Shown here: in pieces, positions 1 to 8,927 of the stretch
How the letters are laid out: each line of letters begins with the position of its first letter
Position numbering within the stretch: the first letter of the stretch is position 1
Assembly: GCF_008370255.1 (NCBI RefSeq)
Contig: NZ_SEUI01000004.1
Location: 455,090-519,089 of the forward strand
DNA length: 64,000 nt
Origin: Pseudoalteromonas sp. FUC4
GTDB taxonomy: Bacteria > Pseudomonadota > Gammaproteobacteria > Enterobacterales > Alteromonadaceae
Reading direction: 5' to 3'
The notes under the pieces: model-generated
What the model was told of the DNA's origin: nothing
Databases searched by the model: none
What the model saw: the letters and a program-made list of their open reading frames with translations, nothing else
Made by a program: the position numbers and the translations under genes

Positions 1-372
1 ATTATTGATATAGACCATTTTAAGTCTATTAATGATGAGTTTGGCCATGATGTGGGCGACTCAATTCTTCAGCAGTTAGCAACTACATACAATAATGCAT
101 TTGAAGGAAGCGCGCAGTTTGCTCGCTTGGGCGGTGAGGAGTTTGGAGGTTATTTACCAACAAGTAATATAGAGCAAGTTAGTGAGTTTTGTCAGCAATT
201 AATAGACCTTGCGCACACTATTAATGTTAAAAATACGCGCCATTTAACAGTAAGTATTGGCGTAGCAAAACAAACCCCTAACGAGCCCCTCGATAAAGTC
301 ATGAAACGTGCCGATCAAGCTCTATACGTAGCTAAAAAAACAGGTCGGGATCGTTTTGAAGTTGCCCCGTAA
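1..372 (+). CDS. Diguanylate cyclase, C-terminal GGDEF domain (5' end outside window)
   Basis: The reading frame is open from the first base, so only the catalytic GGDEF domain is visible. It would condense two GTP into cyclic di-GMP. Visible signatures are FKSINDEFGHDVGD, the metal- and substrate-binding stretch, and the active-site loop GGEEF in RLGGEEF. The tail TGRDRFEVAP is the usual end of such domains. No RxxD inhibitory site is seen just before GGEEF, so product inhibition through that site is unlikely. The sensory N-terminus is outside the window, so the input signal and cellular location are unknown. Confidence 0.9.
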   Translation: MIDIDHFKSINDEFGHDVGDSILQQLATTYNNAFEGSAQFARLGGEEFGGYLPTSNIEQVSEFCQQLIDLAHTINVKNTRHLTVSIGVAKQTPNEPLDKVMKRADQALYVAKKTGRDRFEVAP

Positions 373-536
373 GCGTTTTTAATTATATAAAAACACGTCC
401 TTATTGTTTGCACATTTACTACACTTTTTAACGTTTTCGTAAGGAAGTGTCAGTGAGGGTAATGCTTTGTAAATCATGAAATTAAAATAGAATGTTTGGG
501 TCATAATGGGGATATTAATAATAAGGAATAACCTTA

Positions 537-1898
537 ATGACCAACTCCCTTTTAAAAGCTGCATTACCCTTAAGTCTAATTACTATTTTGTCGGGCTGCG
601 GCTCTGACGATAGCTCAAGCTCTACAGGTTACATCCAATTGTATAACGGCTCTTACAATAGCCCATACACACGTTTGTTTGTTGAAGAAACAGAACGTTC
701 AGGCGCTGATTTTGCTGATGTAACTACTCGCCATAACTACAGCACAGACACTTATGATGTAAGTTTTGAGTACCTAGATGCTAACGACAGCTATATAACA
801 ATTAGCGATCAAGAAATTTCTATTAAGGGTGACAAAACACAGTTAATAGTAATGAGTGGTAACTTTGATGAGCCTACATTTACAGAGCTTAGCGTACCTA
901 TTACAAGCGATACGGGTGAGTTTAACTTAGGGTTTTATAATATTGCAGGAGAGGACACTAACTACGATATTTACTTAGCAACTGATGATGGTGTATTTGA
1001 AAGCGCGACACTTTTCTCATCAGCTCAATATTTAAGTGAGTTAGATCTGCAAAGCGTTGATGAAGGTTATTACACTATTTACATAACAGAAGCGGGCAGC
1101 AGTGATGTTGTGTACGAGTCGTCATCTGTTTATTTATACGACGAAGCAAGCTATGTAGCAATGATCCGCCCAAGTTATGCAACGGAAGAAGGCGGTATTA
1201 CGCTTGATGTAGTAACCGATAATAACTACGTTACTGAGCTTAAACACCAATCTGCCTTGGGGCAATTACGTTTTATAAATACAGTTGATGATTATTCGCC
1301 AGTGAGCTTTAGTACTACACGCGGCACGACTGTAAATAAAACAAATACAGTAGTAAGTGACTCGTATACTGACTACGTTGAGCTTTCGCCTAATAGTTAT
1401 AGCATTGCTATGTATGATGAAGAAGGCACCAAACTCGCTGATAACTTTTTAATGACGCTAGAGCGCGAGCAAAGCGCTGTGGGTATTTTTTATAACGACG
1501 TTGATAACGGCTTACGAATGATGAGCGTTGAAGAAAACTTAACACCAAGTAGCTACAGTCATACGGTATCGGTTGTAAACCTAATTGAAAGCTACGCAGG
1601 GCAGTCGGTTTCAGATGTTGATGTATACTTTACTCTTAACGGCGAAACAGTAGACGACACCAGTAACGTAGTTGACGGGCTTGATAAGTATGACCAAGAA
1701 GAGCAAGTTGTAGATAACCAAGTCTACACTGTTTATGCTGTATATGAAGATAACGGTCAGCAAATTGTGCTTATTCAACAAAGCGATATGGACTTTACAC
1801 AAGAGGGTAACTACATATTGATTTTAGAGCATGATGAAACAACAAGCTCAGGTTATAAAATGACCCTAGAGCGCACTATTACCGATAGTATTGAATAA
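537..1898 (+). CDS. Secreted lipoprotein, DUF4397-like repeats (uncertain)
   Basis: 453 residues. The N-terminus is a lipoprotein signal with lipobox LSGC followed by a Ser/Asp-rich linker, so the mature protein should be lipidated and surface or periplasmic. The rest is acidic, beta-rich and Tyr/Asp/Ser-rich, with repeated blocks of the kind YDIYLATDDG and YTIYITEAGSSD that resemble DUF4397 beta-sandwich repeats. The domain assignment is by eye and uncertain. No catalytic motif is visible. It stands alone, with its own terminator downstream. Function unknown. Confidence 0.75.
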   Translation: MTNSLLKAALPLSLITILSGCGSDDSSSSTGYIQLYNGSYNSPYTRLFVEETERSGADFADVTTRHNYSTDTYDVSFEYLDANDSYITISDQEISIKGDKTQLIVMSGNFDEPTFTELSVPITSDTGEFNLGFYNIAGEDTNYDIYLATDDGVFESATLFSSAQYLSELDLQSVDEGYYTIYITEAGSSDVVYESSSVYLYDEASYVAMIRPSYATEEGGITLDVVTDNNYVTELKHQSALGQLRFINTVDDYSPVSFSTTRGTTVNKTNTVVSDSYTDYVELSPNSYSIAMYDEEGTKLADNFLMTLEREQSAVGIFYNDVDNGLRMMSVEENLTPSSYSHTVSVVNLIESYAGQSVSDVDVYFTLNGETVDDTSNVVDGLDKYDQEEQVVDNQVYTVYAVYEDNGQQIVLIQQSDMDFTQEGNYILILEHDETTSSGYKMTLERTITDSIE

Positions 1899-1920
1899 AT
1901 TTACATATTTTAAGTAGTTT

Positions 1921-1956
1921 AAAGCCTAAACGCCTACAAGCGCTTAGGCTTTTTTA
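1921..1956 (+). terminator. Intrinsic terminator after the lipoprotein gene
   Basis: Perfect 9-bp stem AAAGCCTAA / TTAGGCTTT (1921-1929 with 1944-1952) followed by a T run. It ends the transcript of the lipoprotein gene. Confidence 0.8.
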
Positions 1957-2025
1957 TCGAACAAAATTTACCTACTTATTAATAATTAGGTACACTCAGG
2001 GCATAATAATTAATAAGAGTGTGCC

Positions 2026-4683
2026 ATGGATGATTTAGTTGGGTTAGCCGTTATCGTAATACTGGTTGTAGTTGGCGGTGCTATTTGCGGCTTAATAGCG
2101 CTAGTGCAGTTAAATGGATTAAAACAAGAAGTTGCTGTTTTAAGGGCCAAAGTAACACACTTACAAACACATAAACCGATATCGCAAAGTGAACCTCAAA
2201 GTGGAGCATCTACGGCTCAGGCAGCGCTTTCAAGAACAGAGCCTATTGCTCATAAAGCACAGTCAAACTTAACGTCCCAAAATGCGTCGCCACCTGTAAT
2301 AAATCAGCTATCAGCGCCTCCTAAAAAAGCCAAACCAGCTGAAGCATCAGCCATAGCATTACTATTTAATAAATTGCGCGCAGGGTTTGAAGAGAACTGG
2401 ATGACCTGGATAGGCGCAATAGCGCTTGCGTTTGGGGGCATATTTTTAACTAAATACAGTCTAGAAGCGGGGTTACTATCGCCTGTAATGAGGCTAAGTT
2501 TAGGCGGCTTATTTGGGCTTGGCCTAATTGCAGCCGCGGCTTATTTACACCATAAACGCATTGTATTTGAAGGCTTTAATAATTATATACCCGCAGCGCT
2601 TGCAAGCGGCGGGTTTATTACCTGTTTTGCTTTAACGCTTTTAGCTTACAGTAGCTACGGTATGCTTAGCCCTACCGTAGCATTTTTTGCACTGGCAGTT
2701 ATTGCAATTAGCGCAAGTGCTATGGCGCTTAGGTTAGGCCCATTATTAGCCGTGCTTGGTATTATTGGTGCTTACAGCGTACCAATATGGGTTAATACAG
2801 GCAGCGGTAACTTGTTTGCGTTATTTATGTATGTTGGTTTTGTAAGTTTGTCAGCTGCGTTAGTTGCACATAAAGTACAGCGAGCTTGGTTGTGGTATTT
2901 ATTATGGGCAGGGCACATTGGCTGGTATTTAGTTGGTTTTACATTACTTAAAATTAATACCGTTTGGTTAATGGGGGCATTTGCTTTACTTAGTATTGTA
3001 GGGTTAATTGCTATACCGCGCTTAGGTCTAAAACTGAATGTTATTGAACATCGCCCGCACAGTTTAAAACGCTTAATTAAAGTGCTTCCAGATCATGCAT
3101 TATTATTCGCTTTTATGGCGCCCTTAATATTTACCATGCTCATAAGTCACTTTGATATGCAATGGCAAACAATCGGCGTGTTAAGTATTGTATTGGTGCT
3201 GTTTTTAGTCCTTAAAAATAGCCGTTGGGATATTTGGCAGGGCGTAGCGTTAGTTATTTCAGTACTATTAGTGATAAGCGCTGAGCGCACGCATCTTTCG
3301 CCAAATCTATTTGATGACGCACTCTTTATATTCAAAAATGAGTATGGTTTGGGTTTATTACTCGGATTGTTACTTACCGCTTTTGGGCTTTATTACGGTA
3401 AAAAACAGATTAAGCGTTTAGCGTTTCATATTACGGGAGCATTTAGTGCATTTGTAATGATAGCTACTTTATATACGCTTATTCCTAATTCTGCGTTAAG
3501 TACTGCATACCCACTTTGGGCCGTTGTATTGTTTGTAGTGGCCGCTATTTTAATAAAGTGTGCGCAGCATCTCGCGCAACATAGTACAACGCTATTTCAG
3601 CGTTTTACTTATTGGGTAGGCGCTAATGCCAATATTACGTTAGCAATTACCATGCTATTAAGTGACAGCGGCCTAACCATTGCACTTGCTGTACAAGTAT
3701 TACTTATAAGCGTACTTATTAAACGCTATAGCGTGCCTATGCCGCATTGGCCTATAAAAGCCTTGGTTGCTGCGTTATTAATGCGCTTAACGCTTGCGCC
3801 TTGGACGCCAAGTTACGATGCACTTACGGTATTTGGTTTGCATTGGAGTATTGTGGTTTACCCGTTATGTATCGCGTTATTTTTTGTCGCAGCTAAGTGC
3901 TTTGACTCATCAAAACTAAAAATATGGCTCGAAGGTGCAGCCCTTCATTGTTTAGCGCTTTTTATTACTACCGAAACAAGTTATCAGTTAGTAGGGCATT
4001 ATCCGCAATTTGATTCACTTAACTTTTACGAACAAATACTCCTTACCTGTAACTGGCTAGCATTAGGGTGCGTGTACTCACACAGAGCAAAGCTTGCCGG
4101 TGCTTTAGCTAAGTTATACCAAGTGGCGGGTTTTGCACTTGCAGGGTTAGCAGGGCTTTTTGCTATTAAAACGCTGCTTGACGATAACCCATTATTTGAA
4201 TCACTTTACATAGGTGAGTTGCCAATATTTAACTGGTTATTACTATTGTGGTTAGTACCTGCAGGATTAACGCTTTGGCTGGCCAAGCTTGTAAAACCAA
4301 TAAATGCTAAAGCTACGCCATTTATATTGGCCGTTGCAGGTGGCTTTATATTATTGGCAATAAACAGCTTTATTCGCCAATATTGGCAAGGTCCTTACAT
4401 ATACTTATCAAAAGGGGCGAGCAATGCAGAGCTTTATAGCTACTCTGTTATTTGGTTAGTATTGGGTGCGGGTATTGTTATTTTTGGTCATTTAAAAAAT
4501 CAATTATTAATACAAAAAGTAGGCCTAGGCATACTAGCTGCAGTTATTGTTAAAGTATTTTTAATTGATATGGCTAACTTGGAGGGCTTACTTAAAGCGC
4601 TTTCGTTTATTGGATTAGGGCTTTCGTTGGTTGGGTTAAGTTGGTTGTTCCAAAAGCTTAGAAGCCGAGTAAATCCAGTTTAA
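2026..4683 (+). CDS. DUF2339 multi-pass membrane protein
   Basis: 885 residues. A single N-terminal membrane helix is followed by a coiled-coil/linker of about 85 residues rich in Ser, Pro and Gln, then the motif ENWMTWIGAIALAFGGIFL and many hydrophobic helices to the C-terminus. This is the organisation of the DUF2339 family, large inner-membrane proteins of unknown function common in Gammaproteobacteria. I count roughly 20 or more membrane segments. No enzyme motif is recognisable. It is monocistronic, with a strong bidirectional terminator between it and the convergent sensor kinase. Confidence 0.85.
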   Translation: MDDLVGLAVIVILVVVGGAICGLIALVQLNGLKQEVAVLRAKVTHLQTHKPISQSEPQSGASTAQAALSRTEPIAHKAQSNLTSQNASPPVINQLSAPPKKAKPAEASAIALLFNKLRAGFEENWMTWIGAIALAFGGIFLTKYSLEAGLLSPVMRLSLGGLFGLGLIAAAAYLHHKRIVFEGFNNYIPAALASGGFITCFALTLLAYSSYGMLSPTVAFFALAVIAISASAMALRLGPLLAVLGIIGAYSVPIWVNTGSGNLFALFMYVGFVSLSAALVAHKVQRAWLWYLLWAGHIGWYLVGFTLLKINTVWLMGAFALLSIVGLIAIPRLGLKLNVIEHRPHSLKRLIKVLPDHALLFAFMAPLIFTMLISHFDMQWQTIGVLSIVLVLFLVLKNSRWDIWQGVALVISVLLVISAERTHLSPNLFDDALFIFKNEYGLGLLLGLLLTAFGLYYGKKQIKRLAFHITGAFSAFVMIATLYTLIPNSALSTAYPLWAVVLFVVAAILIKCAQHLAQHSTTLFQRFTYWVGANANITLAITMLLSDSGLTIALAVQVLLISVLIKRYSVPMPHWPIKALVAALLMRLTLAPWTPSYDALTVFGLHWSIVVYPLCIALFFVAAKCFDSSKLKIWLEGAALHCLALFITTETSYQLVGHYPQFDSLNFYEQILLTCNWLALGCVYSHRAKLAGALAKLYQVAGFALAGLAGLFAIKTLLDDNPLFESLYIGELPIFNWLLLLWLVPAGLTLWLAKLVKPINAKATPFILAVAGGFILLAINSFIRQYWQGPYIYLSKGASNAELYSYSVIWLVLGAGIVIFGHLKNQLLIQKVGLGILAAVIVKVFLIDMANLEGLLKALSFIGLGLSLVGLSWLFQKLRSRVNPV

Positions 4684-4705
4684 CTTTATAAACACTTTAT
4701 AAAGC

Positions 4706-4733
4706 AAAGCCCAGTGAAAATACTGGGCTTTTT
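4706..4733. terminator. Bidirectional intrinsic terminator
   Basis: Stem AAAGCCCAGT / ACTGGGCTTT (4706-4715 with 4722-4731), loop GAAAAT, with T or A runs on both sides. It serves the convergent DUF2339 and CrbS-like genes. Confidence 0.85.
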
Positions 4734-4756
4734 GTTTTACGCTATTACTTGATAGC

Positions 4757-4801
4757 TTTTAACTAGAACACTTTTTACTAGATCACTTTTTACTAGCTTA
4801 T
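4757..4801. repeat. Three tandem 15-bp units
   Basis: Units at 4757-4771, 4772-4786 and 4787-4801 share TTTT(A/T)ACTAG followed by a variable tail (AACAC, ATCAC, CTTAT). The last unit runs into the stop codon of the minus-strand sensor kinase. Read on the minus strand, the middle part contains TAGTAAAAAGTGATC, which resembles the 21-bp repeats near 20100 but with one base less between GTAAA and TGATC. Confidence 0.7.
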
Positions 4802-7800
4802 TATGTACTGTGATTAAGCAGTGCCTTTAGTTTACCCGGTTTAATTGGCTTACTTAAATAATGAATATTAGCGGCTTTGGTTTCTTGTTTAAGCTCTGTG
4901 TCGCGCACTGCGGTAATTAAAATAGCAGGTACTTGGCTTTGCCAAATTTCGCGCAGGGTTTTAATGAGCGTTATCCCATCGCAGTCGCTACCTAATTGAT
5001 AGTCCATTAAAATAACATCGGGTGCAGCGTTTTGCTTAGCATGCGCTAGTACATTACCTACGTTATCAAACAGGGTGTAATTAGCTTGCCACTTTTTAAG
5101 TAAGCTTGCCATTGCTGCTAAATTTTCAGGGTCGTCGTCTACGGCAACAATATTAATTGCTGCGCGGTTTTCTATTAGGCTGCTAGCGGTTGGTTTTTGT
5201 TGCACAAACTGCTCTTCGCCATAAGGCACCTCAATGCTAAAACGGCTACCTTTATTAGGCTCCGAATGCACATCAAGAGGCAAACTTAGTAAGTCAGCCA
5301 TACGTTTTACTACACCTAGGCCTAAGCCTACGCCTTTGTTGTCGCCCGACTCAACACGGTAAAAGTCGTTAAATATTTTAGCTTGCTCTACTTCGCTAAT
5401 ACCTGGGCCTGTATCCCATACTTCTATTCGTAAATTATGCTTTCGGTTCCTGCAGGCAATTAATACACGGCCATTATCGGTGTATTTAACTGCATTAGAG
5501 ACCAAGTTTTGAATAATTCGGCGCAAATAGGTTATATCGCTGTGCACAATTTGCTGGTTTGAACGCACACTAAGCTTAAGGCCTTTATCACTTGATAAAA
5601 TAGCGTATTCACTTTGTAGCGGCGCTAAAATATCTTCAATATAAAAGTGGCGAGGGGTAGGGGTCATAGCGCCTTGCTCAAGCTTAGCTATTTCAAGCAA
5701 TGCCGACATTAAATGTACGGTTGAATCGAGACTGTCGCCTAATTTTTCAAAGCTGTTTTGGTTAGTGCTGTCGAGCTGTTTTTCGTCAATGGCGGCAAGG
5801 TATAAACGTGCTGCATTTAACGGCTGTAAAATGTCGTGGCTCGCCAGTGCTAAAAAGCGCGTTTTACTGTCGTTGGCTTGCTCTGCTTCTCGTTTAGCTA
5901 AAGTAAGTGCTTGCTCGGTTTGTACGCGGCTATCTATTTGAGCTTGTAAGTCTTTATTAATAGTTTGTACTTCTTGAGTACGTGCTTCTATGCGATTTTC
6001 AAGATCCATGTTTACTTCTTCAAGCGCATTTTGCGTACTTATGTGGTTTGTAATATCCGAAAAGCTGGTAACAAATCCGCCATCGGGCAGTGGATTACCA
6101 ATCATTTCGTATACTTGGCCATTACGACGGTGGCGAATAAAATGATGCGAGCTGCCATATTTTAAATGCTGTACACGTTTTTCTACTTGGCGTTCTATTT
6201 CACCGGGGCCACATTCACCACGGTTAGCGTTGTATCTAATAATGTCTTCTATAGGTTGGCCTACTTCTAAAAAGCCTTCAGGGTAGCCAAACATTTCATT
6301 GTAGCGTTTGTTCCATGCAACGAGTTTTAAATCTTTATCAACAACTGAAATACCGTGACTTAAATTTTCGAGTGAAGTAAATAACAGGTTTTGATTAAAT
6401 TGCAGCGCTTGTGTGGTTTCGTCAAAAAAGTTTACAACTTCTTCAAACGCCATACGCTTACCCGACGATACCGTATGTATTAACGCTTGTGCTGACGATG
6501 CACCAAGCACGCCCGTTAATGCGCGTTCGCAGTAAGCTATAAATTCAGGCTCTGGGTGTGCGTTGTTATCGCTTAAATGATGGGCGAGTGCGTAATGGGC
6601 CAATACTTGTTGGCTGCGCTGAATACCTAGAAAGGTTTGCAGTAGTATTTTAAAGTCGTAAACGGTGGCTTTTACGTCTTTATTTAAGCGCCTTGATAAA
6701 ATAGCCTGATCTTTAGGGTTAACAAAAGCAGCGGCCTGAATTTTATCAATTAAGCGCTCCTCAGCCCCAAGTGAAAAACTAATATAACAACCAATATTGG
6801 CAAACAAAGCTATCAAGGTTCCACGCGTTATAAGCGTTTGTTGCAGCTCGCTATCAAGGGTTGTGCCGACATCGAGTATTGGCAGCATTAAAAATAGTAT
6901 CCAGCAAATAAAGCCTGCTACTAAACCTGCATACACCCCATAAGCATGACCTTTTCGCCAATATAAACCACCCACAATAGAGGGCAGCAATTGGGTAACA
7001 AGTGAAAACGCCACCAAGCCCATACTGGCCAGTGCGCTACTATGGCCAAACCATTGCTGATAGAAATAGGCCAAAATTAATATGCCTGCAATAGCAAAGC
7101 GCCTTACAAGTAATATACGAGACTTATAACTGCTGGTAATTAAGTTACGTTTAAACTTTCTACGCAGCATTAACGGCAGTACCACATCGTTTGAAATCAT
7201 CGTGCTTAATGTAAGTGTTGCTACCACTATCATTGCGGTTGCGGCCGATAGTCCACCTATAAATACAAAGGTGGTTAAAAAGGCGTTATCGTTAATTAGC
7301 GGTAAGGCCAGTACAAAGCTGTCGGGTGAATAGCCGCTGCCAATTTCAGGATGAATGGCCGCAGTCGCAATAGGTAAAATCATTGCAGCTGTTAGTAGTA
7401 AATACAGCGGAAAAGCCCAGCGAGCGGTAAGTAAGTGGCGTTTATTTTGGTTGTCGACCACGGTTACATGAAACTGGCGAGGCAAACATATAATAGCTGC
7501 TGCAGCCATTAAAGACTGGCCAATAAAGTTAAAGCTAAAAAAGTTAAAATCGCTCCAGTGATCCCAAATAGACTCAGTTACTTTGTTTGTGGTGGCTTCG
7601 GGTAAATTAAAAAGTGTAAATACTGCAAGCCCTGCAACTGCAATAAGAGCAATAAGTTTGATCATCGATTCAAATGCAACAGCGAGCATTAAGCCCGAAC
7701 GATATTCAGTTACATCAACTTTGCGAGTACCAAAAAATATAGCAAATAAAGCCATAATTAGTGTGGCAGAAAGCGCGAGCATATCGCCGGATATTTTATT

Positions 7801-8241
7801 GCTGTTTTGCAAAAGTAAAAAGCTGGTACTGAGCGCTTTTAATTGCAGTGCAATGTAGGGAATGGTTGCCAGTAAGGCGATTACAGTAACCATTATTGCG
7901 GTAGTTTGGCGTTTGCCGTAACGAGCTGAAATAAAGTCAGCAATAGTGGTTATGTTTTGTTTTTTGCTTACCAGTACCAACTTACGCAAAAACCCTTGGC
8001 CGAATAAAAACAGCAGCGCAGGGCCCAATAATATTGGCAAATAACTCCAACTGCTGGTGGCGGCTGTACCCACTGAGCCGTAGTAAGTCCAAGAGGTACA
8101 GTAAATCCCAAGTGAGAGTGAATACACAAAAGGGTGATGGCTAATACGCTTTGCCAAAGGGGTTGTTTTATCGCCCCAATTGGCGAGCCAAAACAGCACA
8201 CCTATATAACTTAAAGCAACAATAATGAGTACGGCAGTCAT
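4801..8241 (-). CDS. crbS: CrbS-type hybrid sensor kinase with N-terminal sodium:solute symporter domain
   Basis: About 1146 residues from the ATG at 8241. That start directly precedes a membrane helix and has TAAGG upstream; a longer GTG-initiated frame reaches 8298 but adds a polar, non-family N-terminus. Domains in order: a sodium:solute symporter fold of about 13 helices (1 to about 490), a linker/STAC-like region, a PAS domain with DKDLKLVAWNKRY, a coiled coil, HisKA with phospho-acceptor His802 in LASHDILQPLNA, a HATPase with DTGPGIS and GVGLGLG, and a receiver with Asp1080 in ILMDYQLG. This architecture matches Vibrio cholerae CrbS, which with CrbR controls acetyl-CoA synthetase and acetate use. 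It is divergent from a solute symporter. No CrbR is visible here. Confidence 0.85.
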   Translation of the reverse strand: MTAVLIIVALSYIGVLFWLANWGDKTTPLAKRISHHPFVYSLSLGIYCTSWTYYGSVGTAATSSWSYLPILLGPALLFLFGQGFLRKLVLVSKKQNITTIADFISARYGKRQTTAIMVTVIALLATIPYIALQLKALSTSFLLLQNSNKISGDMLALSATLIMALFAIFFGTRKVDVTEYRSGLMLAVAFESMIKLIALIAVAGLAVFTLFNLPEATTNKVTESIWDHWSDFNFFSFNFIGQSLMAAAAIICLPRQFHVTVVDNQNKRHLLTARWAFPLYLLLTAAMILPIATAAIHPEIGSGYSPDSFVLALPLINDNAFLTTFVFIGGLSAATAMIVVATLTLSTMISNDVVLPLMLRRKFKRNLITSSYKSRILLVRRFAIAGILILAYFYQQWFGHSSALASMGLVAFSLVTQLLPSIVGGLYWRKGHAYGVYAGLVAGFICWILFLMLPILDVGTTLDSELQQTLITRGTLIALFANIGCYISFSLGAEERLIDKIQAAAFVNPKDQAILSRRLNKDVKATVYDFKILLQTFLGIQRSQQVLAHYALAHHLSDNNAHPEPEFIAYCERALTGVLGASSAQALIHTVSSGKRMAFEEVVNFFDETTQALQFNQNLLFTSLENLSHGISVVDKDLKLVAWNKRYNEMFGYPEGFLEVGQPIEDIIRYNANRGECGPGEIERQVEKRVQHLKYGSSHHFIRHRRNGQVYEMIGNPLPDGGFVTSFSDITNHISTQNALEEVNMDLENRIEARTQEVQTINKDLQAQIDSRVQTEQALTLAKREAEQANDSKTRFLALASHDILQPLNAARLYLAAIDEKQLDSTNQNSFEKLGDSLDSTVHLMSALLEIAKLEQGAMTPTPRHFYIEDILAPLQSEYAILSSDKGLKLSVRSNQQIVHSDITYLRRIIQNLVSNAVKYTDNGRVLIACRNRKHNLRIEVWDTGPGISEVEQAKIFNDFYRVESGDNKGVGLGLGVVKRMADLLSLPLDVHSEPNKGSRFSIEVPYGEEQFVQQKPTASSLIENRAAINIVAVDDDPENLAAMASLLKKWQANYTLFDNVGNVLAHAKQNAAPDVILMDYQLGSDCDGITLIKTLREIWQSQVPAILITAVRDTELKQETKAANIHYLSKPIKPGKLKALLNHST

Positions 8242-8653
8242 GTTGTTATTAAACCTTATTATTTTAAATAGTTCCTCAACCCTATGAGGAATTAACACAA
8301 TACCAGAACTCCTAGCGAGTGTGCGTGCAGATTTTTATTTATAAATGGCATTTATTTTTTAAGTTTATGAATTTAAAGGTTTAAATTTAAATTTGTAATT
8401 GTATTAGACTAATGTCGCAGTATTAACTAATTTGTAACATTTTCTGTATTTTAAATATCCATACATAATTAACTTCATGTAATTAAAGGGTTTTTGATGT
8501 TTTAAATAAAACCCAATCTGCAGTTTACGTAAACGTTAACAAGCTGTTACGACTATGGTCTCAATTCAATATTTAACCAGCGTTGCTAGATTGGTAAGCG
8601 AAGATAAAAAACCACTCATCGCGATATTGCGGTGCTTAAAGGGGAAAACAAAA
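8242..8653. other. Divergent intergenic region, 412 bases
   Basis: An A+T-rich region that must hold the promoters of the sensor kinase (leftward) and the symporter operon (rightward). I see one clear operator-like palindrome (8523-8540) and no RNA gene. A frame open from 8555 is the upstream extension of the small symporter subunit and is not supported as coding. Confidence 0.6.
8523..8540. promoter_or_regulatory. Operator-like palindrome upstream of the symporter operon
   Basis: GTTTACGTAAAC is a perfect 12-bp palindrome and is continued by GTTAAC. The composite TTTACGTAAACGTTAA closely resembles, from memory, the site reported for LiuR-type MerR regulators of branched-chain amino acid and acyl-CoA catabolism in Gammaproteobacteria. 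It lies about 115 bp before the symporter start. The palindrome is seen directly; the regulator is an inference. Confidence 0.45.
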
Positions 8654-8917
8654 ATGGCTTTTAAAGATGAAGAACAAGCAAAAGCTTATTGGGCAGAAAA
8701 CATTTCGCTGTTATTTAAACTGTTAGCAGTGTGGTTTGTTGTGTCTTTTGGCTTTGGCATATTACTGGTTGATGTACTTAATGAAGTACGTTTTTTTGGG
8801 TTTAAACTTGGCTTCTGGTTCGCCCAGCAAGGCGCGATTTATACCTTTGTTGCTTTGATTTTTGTGTACGTTTTCAAAATGAATACGTTAGATAAAAAAT
8901 ACGGCGTAGACGAATAG
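8654..8917 (+). CDS. Sodium:solute symporter small subunit (DUF4212)
   Basis: 87 residues from the ATG at 8654, preceded by AGGGG at suitable spacing; the frame upstream lacks family character. Two membrane helices are visible: FKLLAVWFVVSFGFGILLV and the stretch around IYTFVALIFVYVF. This matches the small subunit family that always precedes the VC_2705-type large symporter subunit. It ends 10 bases before that gene, so the two are probably translated together. The family is linked to acetate and other short carboxylates mainly by context. Confidence 0.85.
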   Translation: MAFKDEEQAKAYWAENISLLFKLLAVWFVVSFGFGILLVDVLNEVRFFGFKLGFWFAQQGAIYTFVALIFVYVFKMNTLDKKYGVDE

Positions 8918-8927
8918 GAGCTAAGCA

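Noticed and set aside
379..564. 61-residue minus-strand frame in the gap before the lipoprotein gene
   Set aside because: It overlaps the start of the plus-strand lipoprotein, has no ribosome site, and its hydrophobic stretches fit A+T-rich noise.
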